Shown here: positions 25,802 through 33,417 of the stretch, in pieces
How positions within the stretch are numbered: the first letter of the stretch is position 1
Layout: each line of letters begins with the position of its first letter
Assembly (NCBI GenBank): GCA_964630265.1
Contig: CAZVRW010000025.1
Location: 1 to 38,910 of the forward strand
DNA: 38,910 bases
Direction of reading: 5' to 3'
From: CAZBWP01 sp964630265
GTDB taxonomy: Bacteria > Pseudomonadota > Alphaproteobacteria > Rhodospirillales > Defluviicoccaceae
Position numbers and translations under genes: made by a program
The notes under the pieces: model-generated
Database searches by the model: none
Told to the model about the DNA's origin: nothing
Seen by the model: only the letters and a program-made list of their open reading frames with translations

Positions 25802-27102
25802 TGTGGCAACGCCGCCCCGGGCTGTCGCGCCTTCAGGAATTGTCGTGGCTGGCGGCAATTCTTTGTGTCGGGGTCGGTCTCCGCACCCTCATCGTCAAGG
25901 CGCTCAGCCAAGCGCCGATCAGCGACGAACTCGCCTACATCAGCATGGCGGCCAACTTCGTCAACGGCCAAGGACTCGTGGACTTCATGGGCAACCAGGC
26001 GATGTACAACGTCGGTTACCCCTTGTTCGTCCTGGCGCCGGTATTTTTCGCCGCCGGAGAAGACCTGTTGCTGGCGCGACTCGTCAATGTCGCCCTGGGC
26101 GGGGCAACGATCGTTTTCTGCTACGCGGTCGCCAAGGAAGCCGGCGCCGGGGTCTTGGGACGGCTCGGTGCGGCGGCAATCTGGGCGCTGTACGTGCCGG
26201 CATTGCTGCAGCCGGCGCAACTGCTCAAAGAAAACCTCATGATCCCATTGATGCTGGGCGTCATCTGGTGCGCGTTGCGGCTCGCCAAGGACCCGTCGGT
26301 CAACGTCGCCATCGGTTGCGGCGTCCTTTTCGGACTGCTGGCGCTGACCGGCAACGCGGCGCTGTCGCTCTCCGCCGCGGTCGTCGTGGCCGTGGCATGT
26401 GCACCGGCGCGCATGCCCCGACGTGCTGTGGCGCTGGCCGTGGTCGCATCGTCCGCGATCCTGGTGGCGACGCCCTGGTTGGTGCGGAACGCGCAGGTGC
26501 TTGGCGCGCCCGTGCTTAACACCAATGGCGGGTTCAATCTCTATCTTGGCAACAATCCGGCTGCGACCGGCCGGTTCGTCTCCATTGCGGAAACGCCCCG
26601 AGGACCAACATGGGAAGCGTTGCGCAAAACGGACGAACTCGAGGCTTCGGCCACGCTGAAACGGGAGGCCATCGCCTGGGCGACGGAGCATCCCCGCGCG
26701 TTCGTCATCCTGGCCGCGAAAAAGGCCGTCTACTTCTGGACCCCGCCGTTGCACTATTTCTCGCTGCCGGACGTGTACGGCCCGGCCGGTACCGCCGAAA
26801 CAGTCGGCCGCATGCTGGCCGGGGCCCAGTTGGTCGGCTTGATCCTTGCCGCCATCGCGAGCGTTTTCTTCGCACGCTTGCGAAATCTGCCGCTGCTGAT
26901 CTTTTGGGTCGCGATCGCGGGCTATACGGCCGTCCACATGCTCTTCTATGTCATTCCGCGATACCGGGATGCGGTCATGCCGGTGGTTGCCGTCCTCGCC
27001 GCGCTGACCCTGGAGGCCGCCTACGTGCAGTTGGCGGCGCGCCGCGGGGCAAGAAAAACCGCGGTGCCACAGCGTGGGCCGATCCTGGACGAGGGCCGAT
27101 AG
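25801..27102 (+). CDS. GT-C (ArnT/PMT-like) membrane glycosyltransferase
   Basis: The 433-residue polytopic protein has the GT-C pattern: a first-loop acidic motif SDELAY after helix 1, then YNVGYPLFVLAP, and about ten hydrophobic helices. Such enzymes take a sugar from a polyprenyl-phosphate carrier on the periplasmic side and put it on lipid, protein or polysaccharide. The segment VLNTNGGFNLYLGNNPAATGRFVS is typical of family members annotated as phospholipid carrier-dependent glycosyltransferases. The ATG overlaps the preceding TGA by one base. Acceptor unknown. The 161 bp downstream leads to pqqA. Confidence 0.85.
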   Translation: MWQRRPGLSRLQELSWLAAILCVGVGLRTLIVKALSQAPISDELAYISMAANFVNGQGLVDFMGNQAMYNVGYPLFVLAPVFFAAGEDLLLARLVNVALGGATIVFCYAVAKEAGAGVLGRLGAAAIWALYVPALLQPAQLLKENLMIPLMLGVIWCALRLAKDPSVNVAIGCGVLFGLLALTGNAALSLSAAVVVAVACAPARMPRRAVALAVVASSAILVATPWLVRNAQVLGAPVLNTNGGFNLYLGNNPAATGRFVSIAETPRGPTWEALRKTDELEASATLKREAIAWATEHPRAFVILAAKKAVYFWTPPLHYFSLPDVYGPAGTAETVGRMLAGAQLVGLILAAIASVFFARLRNLPLLIFWVAIAGYTAVHMLFYVIPRYRDAVMPVVAVLAALTLEAAYVQLAARRGARKTAVPQRGPILDEGR

Positions 27103-27180
27103 GCGGCCGTCGTCGCGTTGTCGGCAGGCGGCCGCCGCGGCTGGCTGACCGGACGACATCGCACCTCGACCTTTTGCCTA

Positions 27181-27208
27181 TTGCGCGCATGCGCACGAGG
27201 CCTAAACT
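27181..27208 (+). promoter_or_regulatory. Candidate pqqA promoter
   Basis: TTGCGC (27181-27186) and TAAACT (27203-27208) stand 16 bp apart, about 55 bases before pqqA. The spacer contains the palindrome GCGCATGCGC (27185-27194), which could be an operator. An inverted repeat CGTTCG/CGAACG (27211-27216 and 27240-27245) lies in the leader. Moderate match to a sigma-70 promoter; inference. Confidence 0.4.
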
Positions 27209-27263
27209 GCCGTTCGTTCTCAATCGCGACTTCGGCAACCGAACGCTCAGAGGAGGAAAAATC

Positions 27264-27344
27264 ATGCGCCAGTGGAACGCCCCGAAGGTCATCGAGATCC
27301 CCGTCGGCATGGAGATCAACAGCTACGCCTGCGCGCGCCGGTAG
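27264..27344 (+). CDS. pqqA: PQQ precursor peptide PqqA
   Basis: This 26-residue peptide, MRQWNAPKVIEIPVGMEINS then YACARR, is the ribosomal precursor of pyrroloquinoline quinone. Glu17 and Tyr21 in the conserved E-x3-Y spacing (EINSY) are the residues that PqqE cross-links and that become PQQ. AGGAGG at 8 bases gives one of the strongest ribosome sites in the window, as expected for a substrate peptide needed in excess. pqqB follows after 69 bp containing a hairpin. All five core genes pqqABCDE are in order; pqqF/G peptidase genes are absent here. Confidence 0.97.
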   Translation: MRQWNAPKVIEIPVGMEINSYACARR

Positions 27345-27362
27345 GACCGACTTGCCCCGCGT

Positions 27363-27385
27363 GCCGGCCTCATCGGGAGGTTGGC
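27363..27385 (+). promoter_or_regulatory. Hairpin in the pqqA-pqqB gap
   Basis: GCCGGCCTC (27363-27371) pairs with GAGGTTGGC (27377-27385) over nine positions, two of them G-T, with a five-base loop. It lies 18 bases after the pqqA stop. It may stabilise or partly terminate the short pqqA message so that precursor is made in excess over the enzymes. Confidence 0.45.
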
Positions 27386-27413
27386 CGCGGCGCCCCGTCC
27401 TTTTGGTGGACAG

Positions 27414-28346
27414 ATGCGGATCGTCGTTCTCGGAGCGGCTGCCGGCGGTGGCGTTCCACAGTGGAACTGTAACTGCGCTGTCTGCCGGCGGGCGCGGGCT
27501 GGTGATCCAGCAGCGCCGCCACGGACGCAGTCCTCCATAGCCGTCAGCGCCGACGGTGGCGAGCCGTGGTTCCTGTTCAATGCCTCGCCCGATATCCGAC
27601 GGCAGATCGAGCTGACCCGGGTTCTGCATCCGACGCACGGCCGGCGCCACAGTCCGATCGGCGGCGTCGTCTTGACCAACGCCGACGTCGATCACGTCGC
27701 CGGCCTGCTCAGTCTGCGGGAGAAGCAACCGTTGACGATCCACGCCACGCCGCGGGTGCTCGACGTTCTTGCCGCCAATGCCATCTTCGGCGTGCTCGAC
27801 AACACGATGGTCCGTCGCACGCCGCTCGCCCTGGACGCCGACACGCTACTTGCGACCGCCGACGGCCGCGCCGCCGGGCTGTCCATACGTCTGTTCCCGG
27901 TACCCGGCAAGGTTGCCCTCTACCTGGAGAACGCCTCCGCCGGTCCCGACTTCGGGACGCGGCCGGAGGATACCGTCGGCGTCGAGATCCGCGCCGCCGG
28001 CACCAACCGTTCGCTGTTCTACATCCCCGGCTGTGCCGCCGTCCCCGACGACCTGTGCCGACGCCTGGACGGTGCGTCCCTGGTGCTGTTCGACGGCACC
28101 GTCTGGACCGACGACGAAATGCCGGCGCACGGCGTCGGCAGCAAGACCGGCCAGCGCATGGGGCACATGTGCATGTCCGGCCCCACGGGCTCCATCGCCG
28201 CCCTCCGCGGCGTCGCCATCGACCGCCGCGTGTTTGTCCACATCAACAACACCAATCCGGTGCTGCTCGCCGATTCCGCCGAGCGCGCCGAGGCGGAGGC
28301 CGCGGGCTGGGAAATCGCCGAGGACGGCATGGAGATCAGCCTGTGA
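27414..28346 (+). CDS. pqqB: PQQ biosynthesis protein PqqB
   Basis: The 310-residue metallo-beta-lactamase-fold protein acts on the PQQ precursor; work on homologues suggests hydroxylation of the excised Glu-Tyr. The family start MRIVVLGAAAGGGVPQWNCNC is intact, as are the zinc-binding CNCAVC cysteines, TNADVDHVAGLLSLRE and HGVGSKTGQRMGHMCMSGPTGS. ATG 27414 has GGTGG upstream. Its stop overlaps pqqC (GTGA at 28343). Confidence 0.97.
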   Translation: MRIVVLGAAAGGGVPQWNCNCAVCRRARAGDPAAPPRTQSSIAVSADGGEPWFLFNASPDIRRQIELTRVLHPTHGRRHSPIGGVVLTNADVDHVAGLLSLREKQPLTIHATPRVLDVLAANAIFGVLDNTMVRRTPLALDADTLLATADGRAAGLSIRLFPVPGKVALYLENASAGPDFGTRPEDTVGVEIRAAGTNRSLFYIPGCAAVPDDLCRRLDGASLVLFDGTVWTDDEMPAHGVGSKTGQRMGHMCMSGPTGSIAALRGVAIDRRVFVHINNTNPVLLADSAERAEAEAAGWEIAEDGMEISL

Positions 28347-29080
28347 CGCGCATCCTCGGTCCGGATGAGCTTGAAGCGGCACTGCGGGCAATCGGTGCCG
28401 AGCGCTATCACAACCGGCACCCGTTCCATCGCCTGCTGCACGACGGCAAGCTGTCCCGCGGCCAGGTGCAGGCGTGGGCGCTCAACCGCTACTGCTATCA
28501 GTCGGCGATCCCGCGAAAGGATGCGGCCCTGCTCGCCCGCGTCGACGATCGGGAGTTGCGCCGCGAGTGGATCACCCGGATCCACGACCACGACGGCCGC
28601 GGCGATGACCCCGGCGGGCTCGAGCGCTGGCTGGCGCTGACCAGCGGCCTCGGCCTCGACCGCGCCTACGTGATCTCCAAGGCCGGCGCGCTACCGGCGA
28701 CAAAGTTCGCGGTCGAGGCCTATGTGCACTTCGTCGCCGAGCGGCCACTGCTGGAGGCCATCGCCTCGTCGCTCACAGAACTGTTCGCGCCGACCATCCA
28801 CCGGGAGCGCATCGCCGGCATGCTGGAGAACTACTCCTTCATCTCCGACGACATCATGGCCTACTTCAAGCGCCGGCTGAGCCAAGCGCCGCGCGACGTC
28901 GCCTTCGCACTCGGCTATGTCAAACGCGCCGCCCGGACCCCGGACCAACAGCGGGCGGTGATGGATGCGCTCAGGTTCAAGTGCGACGTGCTGTGGGCAC
29001 AACTGGATGCGCTCCACTTCGCCTACGTCGAGCCGCGGCTGCCGCCACCGGGCGCCTTCGTGCCGGATGCCGACGCATGA
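28343..29080 (+). CDS. pqqC: Pyrroloquinoline-quinone synthase PqqC
   Basis: The 245-residue cofactor-free oxidase catalyses the last step, ring closure and eight-electron oxidation to PQQ. It contains the conserved YHNRHPFH, LNRYCYQSAIPRKDA and ENYSFISDDIMAYFKRRL stretches of the helical TenA-like fold. It starts with GTG overlapping the pqqB stop and ends with ATGA overlapping pqqD, so the operon is tightly coupled. Confidence 0.97.
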   Translation: MTRILGPDELEAALRAIGAERYHNRHPFHRLLHDGKLSRGQVQAWALNRYCYQSAIPRKDAALLARVDDRELRREWITRIHDHDGRGDDPGGLERWLALTSGLGLDRAYVISKAGALPATKFAVEAYVHFVAERPLLEAIASSLTELFAPTIHRERIAGMLENYSFISDDIMAYFKRRLSQAPRDVAFALGYVKRAARTPDQQRAVMDALRFKCDVLWAQLDALHFAYVEPRLPPPGAFVPDADA

Positions 29081-29376
29081 TCAAGCAGGCTTCCTCCGCC
29101 ACCGTCCCTGCCGAGACGGCAACACCGCGCCTCGCGCCGCATGTCCGCATGCGCTTCGACGCCGCCCGCGACCATTGGGTGGTGCTGGGCCCCGAGCGCA
29201 TGTTCGTACCCGACGTGATCGCCGCCGAGATCCTGACGCGGTGTGACGGCGTCACCAGCATCCGCTCGATCATCGACGACTTCGCCCAGACCTACGACGC
29301 TCCCCGGGCAACCATCGCCGACGACGTTGCGACGCTGATCGGTGAACTTGCCGAGAAGGGCGTGTTGGTGCTGTGA
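29077..29376 (+). CDS. pqqD: PQQ peptide chaperone PqqD
   Basis: The 99-residue protein binds PqqA and presents it to PqqE. It contains the family pattern RLAPHVRMRFDAARDHWVVLGPERMF and the winged-helix-like VIAAEILTRCDGVTSIRSIIDDF. It is slightly longer than usual because of about 15 extra N-terminal residues rich in Ala and Thr. It overlaps pqqC and pqqE by four bases at each end. Confidence 0.96.
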   Translation: MIKQASSATVPAETATPRLAPHVRMRFDAARDHWVVLGPERMFVPDVIAAEILTRCDGVTSIRSIIDDFAQTYDAPRATIADDVATLIGELAEKGVLVL

Positions 29377-30497
29377 CGGCGCCGCCGCTGGCCCTGCTCG
29401 CCGAACTCACGCATCGCTGTCCGATGCGGTGCGTCTACTGCTCCAACCCGCTCGCCTTGGAGCCCGCCAGCCGCGAACTGGAGACCGGCACGTGGTGCCG
29501 GGTGCTTGACGAGGCGGCGGCGCTCGGCGTGCTGCAGGTGCACTTCTCCGGCGGCGAGCCGACGGCGCGCCGGGACTTGGAGCAACTGGTCGCGCACGCC
29601 ACCGACCGCGGCCTCTACACCAATCTGATCACCGCCGGCGTGCTGTTGGATCGCACCCGCATCGCCGCCCTCGCCGCTGCCGGGCTCGAGCACGTGCAGA
29701 TCAGCGTGCAGGACGTGGATATCGCCGACGGCGAGCGCATCGGCGGCCTCGCCGGTGCCCACGCCAAGAAGCTGGCGGCCGCCGCGCTCGTGCGCGACGC
29801 CGGCCTCGCGCTCACCATCAATGCGGTCATCCACCGCGGCAACGCCGAACGCGTGGACCGCCTGATCGATCTCGCCGTGGCGCTGGGCGCCGGCCGCCTG
29901 GAGGTGGCGCACGTCCAGTATTATGGCTGGGGTCTGCTCAACCGCGCGGCGCTGATGCCGACGGCGGCGCAACTCGACCAGACCACCGCCGTCGTCGCGG
30001 CGGCGCGCGAGCGCCTGCGCGGCGTGCTGGCCATCGACTACGTCATCCCGGACTACTACGCACGCCAGCCGAAGGCCTGCATGGGGGGCTGGGGGCAGCG
30101 CTTTCTCAACGTTGACCCGATCGGCCGGGTGCTGCCGTGCCACGCGGCGCCGACCATTCCCGGCCTCGCTTTCGAGACGGTGCACGACCGCGCCCTCAAG
30201 GACATTTGGCAGACCGGGGCGGCGTTCGAGCGTTTCCGCGGCACCGCCTGGATGCCGGAACCCTGCGCGTCCTGCGACCAGCGGGAGGTTGACTGGGGGG
30301 GCTGCCGCTGCCAAGCGCTGGCGCTTCTTGGCGACCCCGCCGCCACCGACCCGGTTTGCGAGCGCTCGCCGCACCACGCCCGCATTCTCGCCCTGGCTGC
30401 CGGCGAGGCGGCCGCGGGCACCTCGACCCTGACCTATCGCGGCGATCGGGCGGGCGCGACGGCGCACGCCGGAGAGAACGCATGCACACCGTCCTGA
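29373..30497 (+). CDS. pqqE: Radical SAM enzyme PqqE (PqqA peptide cyclase)
   Basis: The 374-residue enzyme makes the Glu-Tyr carbon-carbon bond in PqqA. The radical SAM cluster motif is CPMRCVYC near residue 16, followed by FSGGEPTARRDL. The C-terminal SPASM region keeps its cysteines in CMGGWGQ, VLPCHAAP, PCASCDQ, GGCRCQ and DPVCERS. The GTG start overlaps pqqD. Its end overlaps the response-regulator gene by 16 bases, which places the regulator in the pqq transcript. Confidence 0.97.
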   Translation: MTAPPLALLAELTHRCPMRCVYCSNPLALEPASRELETGTWCRVLDEAAALGVLQVHFSGGEPTARRDLEQLVAHATDRGLYTNLITAGVLLDRTRIAALAAAGLEHVQISVQDVDIADGERIGGLAGAHAKKLAAAALVRDAGLALTINAVIHRGNAERVDRLIDLAVALGAGRLEVAHVQYYGWGLLNRAALMPTAAQLDQTTAVVAAARERLRGVLAIDYVIPDYYARQPKACMGGWGQRFLNVDPIGRVLPCHAAPTIPGLAFETVHDRALKDIWQTGAAFERFRGTAWMPEPCASCDQREVDWGGCRCQALALLGDPAATDPVCERSPHHARILALAAGEAAAGTSTLTYRGDRAGATAHAGENACTPS

Positions 30498-31147
30498 TCG
30501 CCGACGACCATCCGCTGTTTCGCGCAGCCCTGCGCGAGGTCATCGAGCTCGTGTTCGCGGAGTTCACGGTCCACGAAGCGAGCACACTGGACGAAGCCCG
30601 GGCGCTGATCGGCCGCTTACCAGAAGCGGAGATCGACCTGATCCTGCTCGACCTGCAGATGCCGGGAGCCAGTGGCTATTCCGGTCTGATCACCATGCGC
30701 AACGCGGCGCCGTCGGTGCCGGTGGTCGTTGTCTCGGCGGCGGATGTCGGCGACATCATCGATGATGTGCTGACCTACGGCGCGGCAGGGTTCATTCCCA
30801 AGTCGTTCGCCAAACCGGACATGGCCGATGGCATCCGCCGCGTTCTCGATGGCGACGTGTTCGTGCCGGACGCGGTGGCGGCGCGGCGCAAGGCGCGACC
30901 GGCCACCGAGGGCGGCGATCGGCTAGGAATGCTGACCCAGGGCGAGTTGCGCGTGCTCGATCTCCTGTCCCACGGCAAGCCCAACAAGATCATCGCTTAC
31001 GAACTCGGCATCAAGGAAGCCACGGTGAAGGCCCACATCACCGCGATCCTGCGCAAGCTGCACGTGCACAGCCGCACCCAGGCGGTGCTCGCGGCCCGTG
31101 AACTCCGCCGCCCCGAGGACGAGCCGGGCCTCCAGCGGCTGCGCTGA
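30482..31147 (+). CDS. LuxR-family response regulator (ErbR/AgmR/PedR1-like)
   Basis: This 221-residue regulator has a receiver domain with phospho-acceptor Asp57 (LLDLQMP), acidic pocket DD at 8-9 and Lys107. A LuxR helix-turn-helix at about 152-206 follows (LTQGELRVLDLLSHGKPNKIIA). In Pseudomonas, ErbR (AgmR) is the master activator of PQQ ethanol oxidation and is encoded beside pqq and ercS'. Position and domain order fit that here. It overlaps pqqE by 16 bases, with GGAGAG before ATG 30482. It converges on the kinase gene 17 bp away. Target sites are unknown; the TGGTCAA dyads are candidates. Confidence 0.88.
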   Translation: MHTVLIADDHPLFRAALREVIELVFAEFTVHEASTLDEARALIGRLPEAEIDLILLDLQMPGASGYSGLITMRNAAPSVPVVVVSAADVGDIIDDVLTYGAAGFIPKSFAKPDMADGIRRVLDGDVFVPDAVAARRKARPATEGGDRLGMLTQGELRVLDLLSHGKPNKIIAYELGIKEATVKAHITAILRKLHVHSRTQAVLAARELRRPEDEPGLQRLR

Positions 31148-31164
31148 ACCCTCGGGACCGGGCG

Positions 31165-33417
31165 TCAGGGGTTGGGCGAACAGGGCGCGTAGAGGTGGGC
31201 GAGCAGGGCGCGGAGACGCGCCGGTTTTACCGGCTTTTGCAGGACCGGCAGCCCGCGCAACCGCAGCCCCTCGAGGATCTGCGGCGACTGCTCGGCGGTG
31301 ACCACCATCGCCGGCACCTGGGCGCCGCAGGCCGCACAGATGCTGTCGATGGCTTCGACGCCCTTGCGCCCCTCGTCCAGGTGGTAGTCGGCGATGATCA
31401 CGTCCGGCGGCTGCAGCGGCCCGCCGCCAGCATGGCGTTCGTCGGCGATGCTGGTGACGATGCACCCCCACTGCTCCAGCAGTCCCCGCATCGCCGCCAC
31501 CACCTCCGCCTCATTTTCGATAAGCAGGACATGGGCACCCGAAACCGCTGAGGTGACCGGCGGCAGAGCCGGTTCGCGCGGCTCGCCGGCGACCTGCTTG
31601 CCGAGCGGCACCTCGATCGCGAACACCGAGCCCCGGCCCGGGGTCGAGCGCACATCGAGCGGCGCCTCGAGCATCCGGGCGATGCGCCGGACGATGGCAA
31701 GGCCGAGACCGAAACTCCGTTCGCCGTTTTGGCGAGGCGTGCCGACTTGGCGGAACTCCTCGAAGATCTCACTCAGATGCTGCTGGGCGATGCCGATGCC
31801 GGTGTCCCAAATCTCGATGCGCAAGCGGTCGCCGCGGCGCCGGCAGCCGAGTAGGATACCCCCTTCAAGGGTGTAGCGAATGGCATTGCTGACCAGGTTG
31901 CGTAGGACCCGGCCGAGCAGCCGAGGATCGGAGCGGACCACCCGGCCGCTCGGAACGACCCTAAGCACCAAGCCGGCGTTGCGGGCGGCGGGGCCGTACT
32001 CCTCGGCCAGCGCCCCGAGAATATCGTCGATCTGCAGGTCGCAAATGGTCACGGGAACCGCGCGGGCGTCGAACTTGGAGATGTCGAGCAGCGCCCCCAA
32101 GAGCCCCTCGACGCTGGTCAGCGCCTTGTCGATCCGGTGGACGCTTTCCCGCTCGCGGTCGCCGAGGGGACGCTCGGCGAGCGCCGTGACGAACAGGCGC
32201 GCGGCATTCAACGGTTGCAGCAGGTCGTGGCTGGCGGCGGCGAGAAACCGCGTCTTGCTGAAGTTCGCCTCCTCGGCCTCGGCCTTGGCGGCACGCAGCT
32301 GGCTGTTGACGCGGGTCAGCTCCTGGGTGCGCTCGGCGACACGCTGCTCCAACCCGTCCTTCGCTTGGCGCAGGGCCTCAGCCGTCTGCCGGCGCTCGGT
32401 CACGTCGGTGTAGGTGGTGACGAACCCGCCCTGCGGCATCGGAGCGCGGCGGACCTCGAGCACCGTCCCGTCCTTCAGCACCTGCTCCAGATAGAGCGGG
32501 CGGCCGGCCCGCGCCGCGTCCAGGCGCATCGCCTGGGCGATGTCGGCGTCGGCACCGTAGTCGCCGCGGGTCGCCCGGAAGTGGACGTACTCGAAGAACG
32601 TCGTGCCGGTCTTGATGAGGTGGGCGGGAAGGTGGAGCAGATCGACGAAACGGTCGTTCCAGGCGACAAGCCGCAGGTCGGCATCGAACACCGAAACTCC
32701 CTGGGCGAGGTTGTCGAGAGTCGCCTGCAGCAACCGGGACTTCTCCGCCAGGATTTGCTCCCGGTCGCGGGCTTCCCGCGTCTTGATGTCGGTGACGTCG
32801 GTGACGAGGCCGACGATGCCGCCGTCGCGGGTCGCCCGCTCGTTGATCTGGACCCACCGGCCGCAGGCCAGCCGCAGCACCGTCGGCTCCGACTTGGGGC
32901 GGCGGCCCGGGCGCCGGTGTCGCCACGCGGCCCGCGCCTGCTCGGTATCGACGATGAACCCCTGCGCCAGCAGATGGTCGATCAACTGGGTAAACGGCAG
33001 ACCGGGGGCGACGATCGGCTTGATACCAGGGAAGAACTCGAGGAACTTGGAATTGCACAGGACCAGACGGTCATCCGCATCGAAATGGATGAAGCCTTCC
33101 GAAACGCTCTCGATCGCCTCCATCAGGCGCATCCGCGCGGTCTCCGTCTCGGTCTGGGCGGCGAGCAGGGCGCGGTTGGTCAGGTCGAGATCGCGCAGCG
33201 TCTTCTCGAGGGCGCGCGTGCGGTCACGGACCTTGTCCTCGAGGACGATCGCCGTCTGAAACAGCGAGAAGGCGTTGCCCTGGTAATCCATGCCGCGTTC
33301 GACGCGATCCATGAGCACGCGGATGATCTTGAACAGCTTTGCGGGATCGACGGGACGGTTCGGGTCGATGAAGGGCACCTGACTCATGGCTCCGTCACCC
33401 TCTGCCATGGCGCTCAT
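31165..33417 (-). CDS. nahK: PAS hybrid sensor histidine kinase of NahK/ErcS' type
   Basis: The 750-residue cytoplasmic protein has no membrane segment. An N-terminal helical region (about 25-100, coiled-coil-like at 56-97) is followed by two PAS domains (about 100-212 and 225-343). The kinase core has phospho-acceptor His397 (AASHDLLQPLNAAR), N-box Asn511, DTGIG at 538-542 and GLGLAI. A C-terminal receiver carries Asp677 (IIADYHLDEG). This is the architecture of P. aeruginosa NahK (ErcS'), which is encoded with nosP and near erbR. The start overlaps the NosP-like stop (ATGA); a second ATG at 33387 is possible. It probably signals to the adjacent LuxR regulator or through a phosphotransfer protein. 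Confidence 0.88.
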   Translation of the reverse strand: MSAMAEGDGAMSQVPFIDPNRPVDPAKLFKIIRVLMDRVERGMDYQGNAFSLFQTAIVLEDKVRDRTRALEKTLRDLDLTNRALLAAQTETETARMRLMEAIESVSEGFIHFDADDRLVLCNSKFLEFFPGIKPIVAPGLPFTQLIDHLLAQGFIVDTEQARAAWRHRRPGRRPKSEPTVLRLACGRWVQINERATRDGGIVGLVTDVTDIKTREARDREQILAEKSRLLQATLDNLAQGVSVFDADLRLVAWNDRFVDLLHLPAHLIKTGTTFFEYVHFRATRGDYGADADIAQAMRLDAARAGRPLYLEQVLKDGTVLEVRRAPMPQGGFVTTYTDVTERRQTAEALRQAKDGLEQRVAERTQELTRVNSQLRAAKAEAEEANFSKTRFLAAASHDLLQPLNAARLFVTALAERPLGDRERESVHRIDKALTSVEGLLGALLDISKFDARAVPVTICDLQIDDILGALAEEYGPAARNAGLVLRVVPSGRVVRSDPRLLGRVLRNLVSNAIRYTLEGGILLGCRRRGDRLRIEIWDTGIGIAQQHLSEIFEEFRQVGTPRQNGERSFGLGLAIVRRIARMLEAPLDVRSTPGRGSVFAIEVPLGKQVAGEPREPALPPVTSAVSGAHVLLIENEAEVVAAMRGLLEQWGCIVTSIADERHAGGGPLQPPDVIIADYHLDEGRKGVEAIDSICAACGAQVPAMVVTAEQSPQILEGLRLRGLPVLQKPVKPARLRALLAHLYAPCSPNP

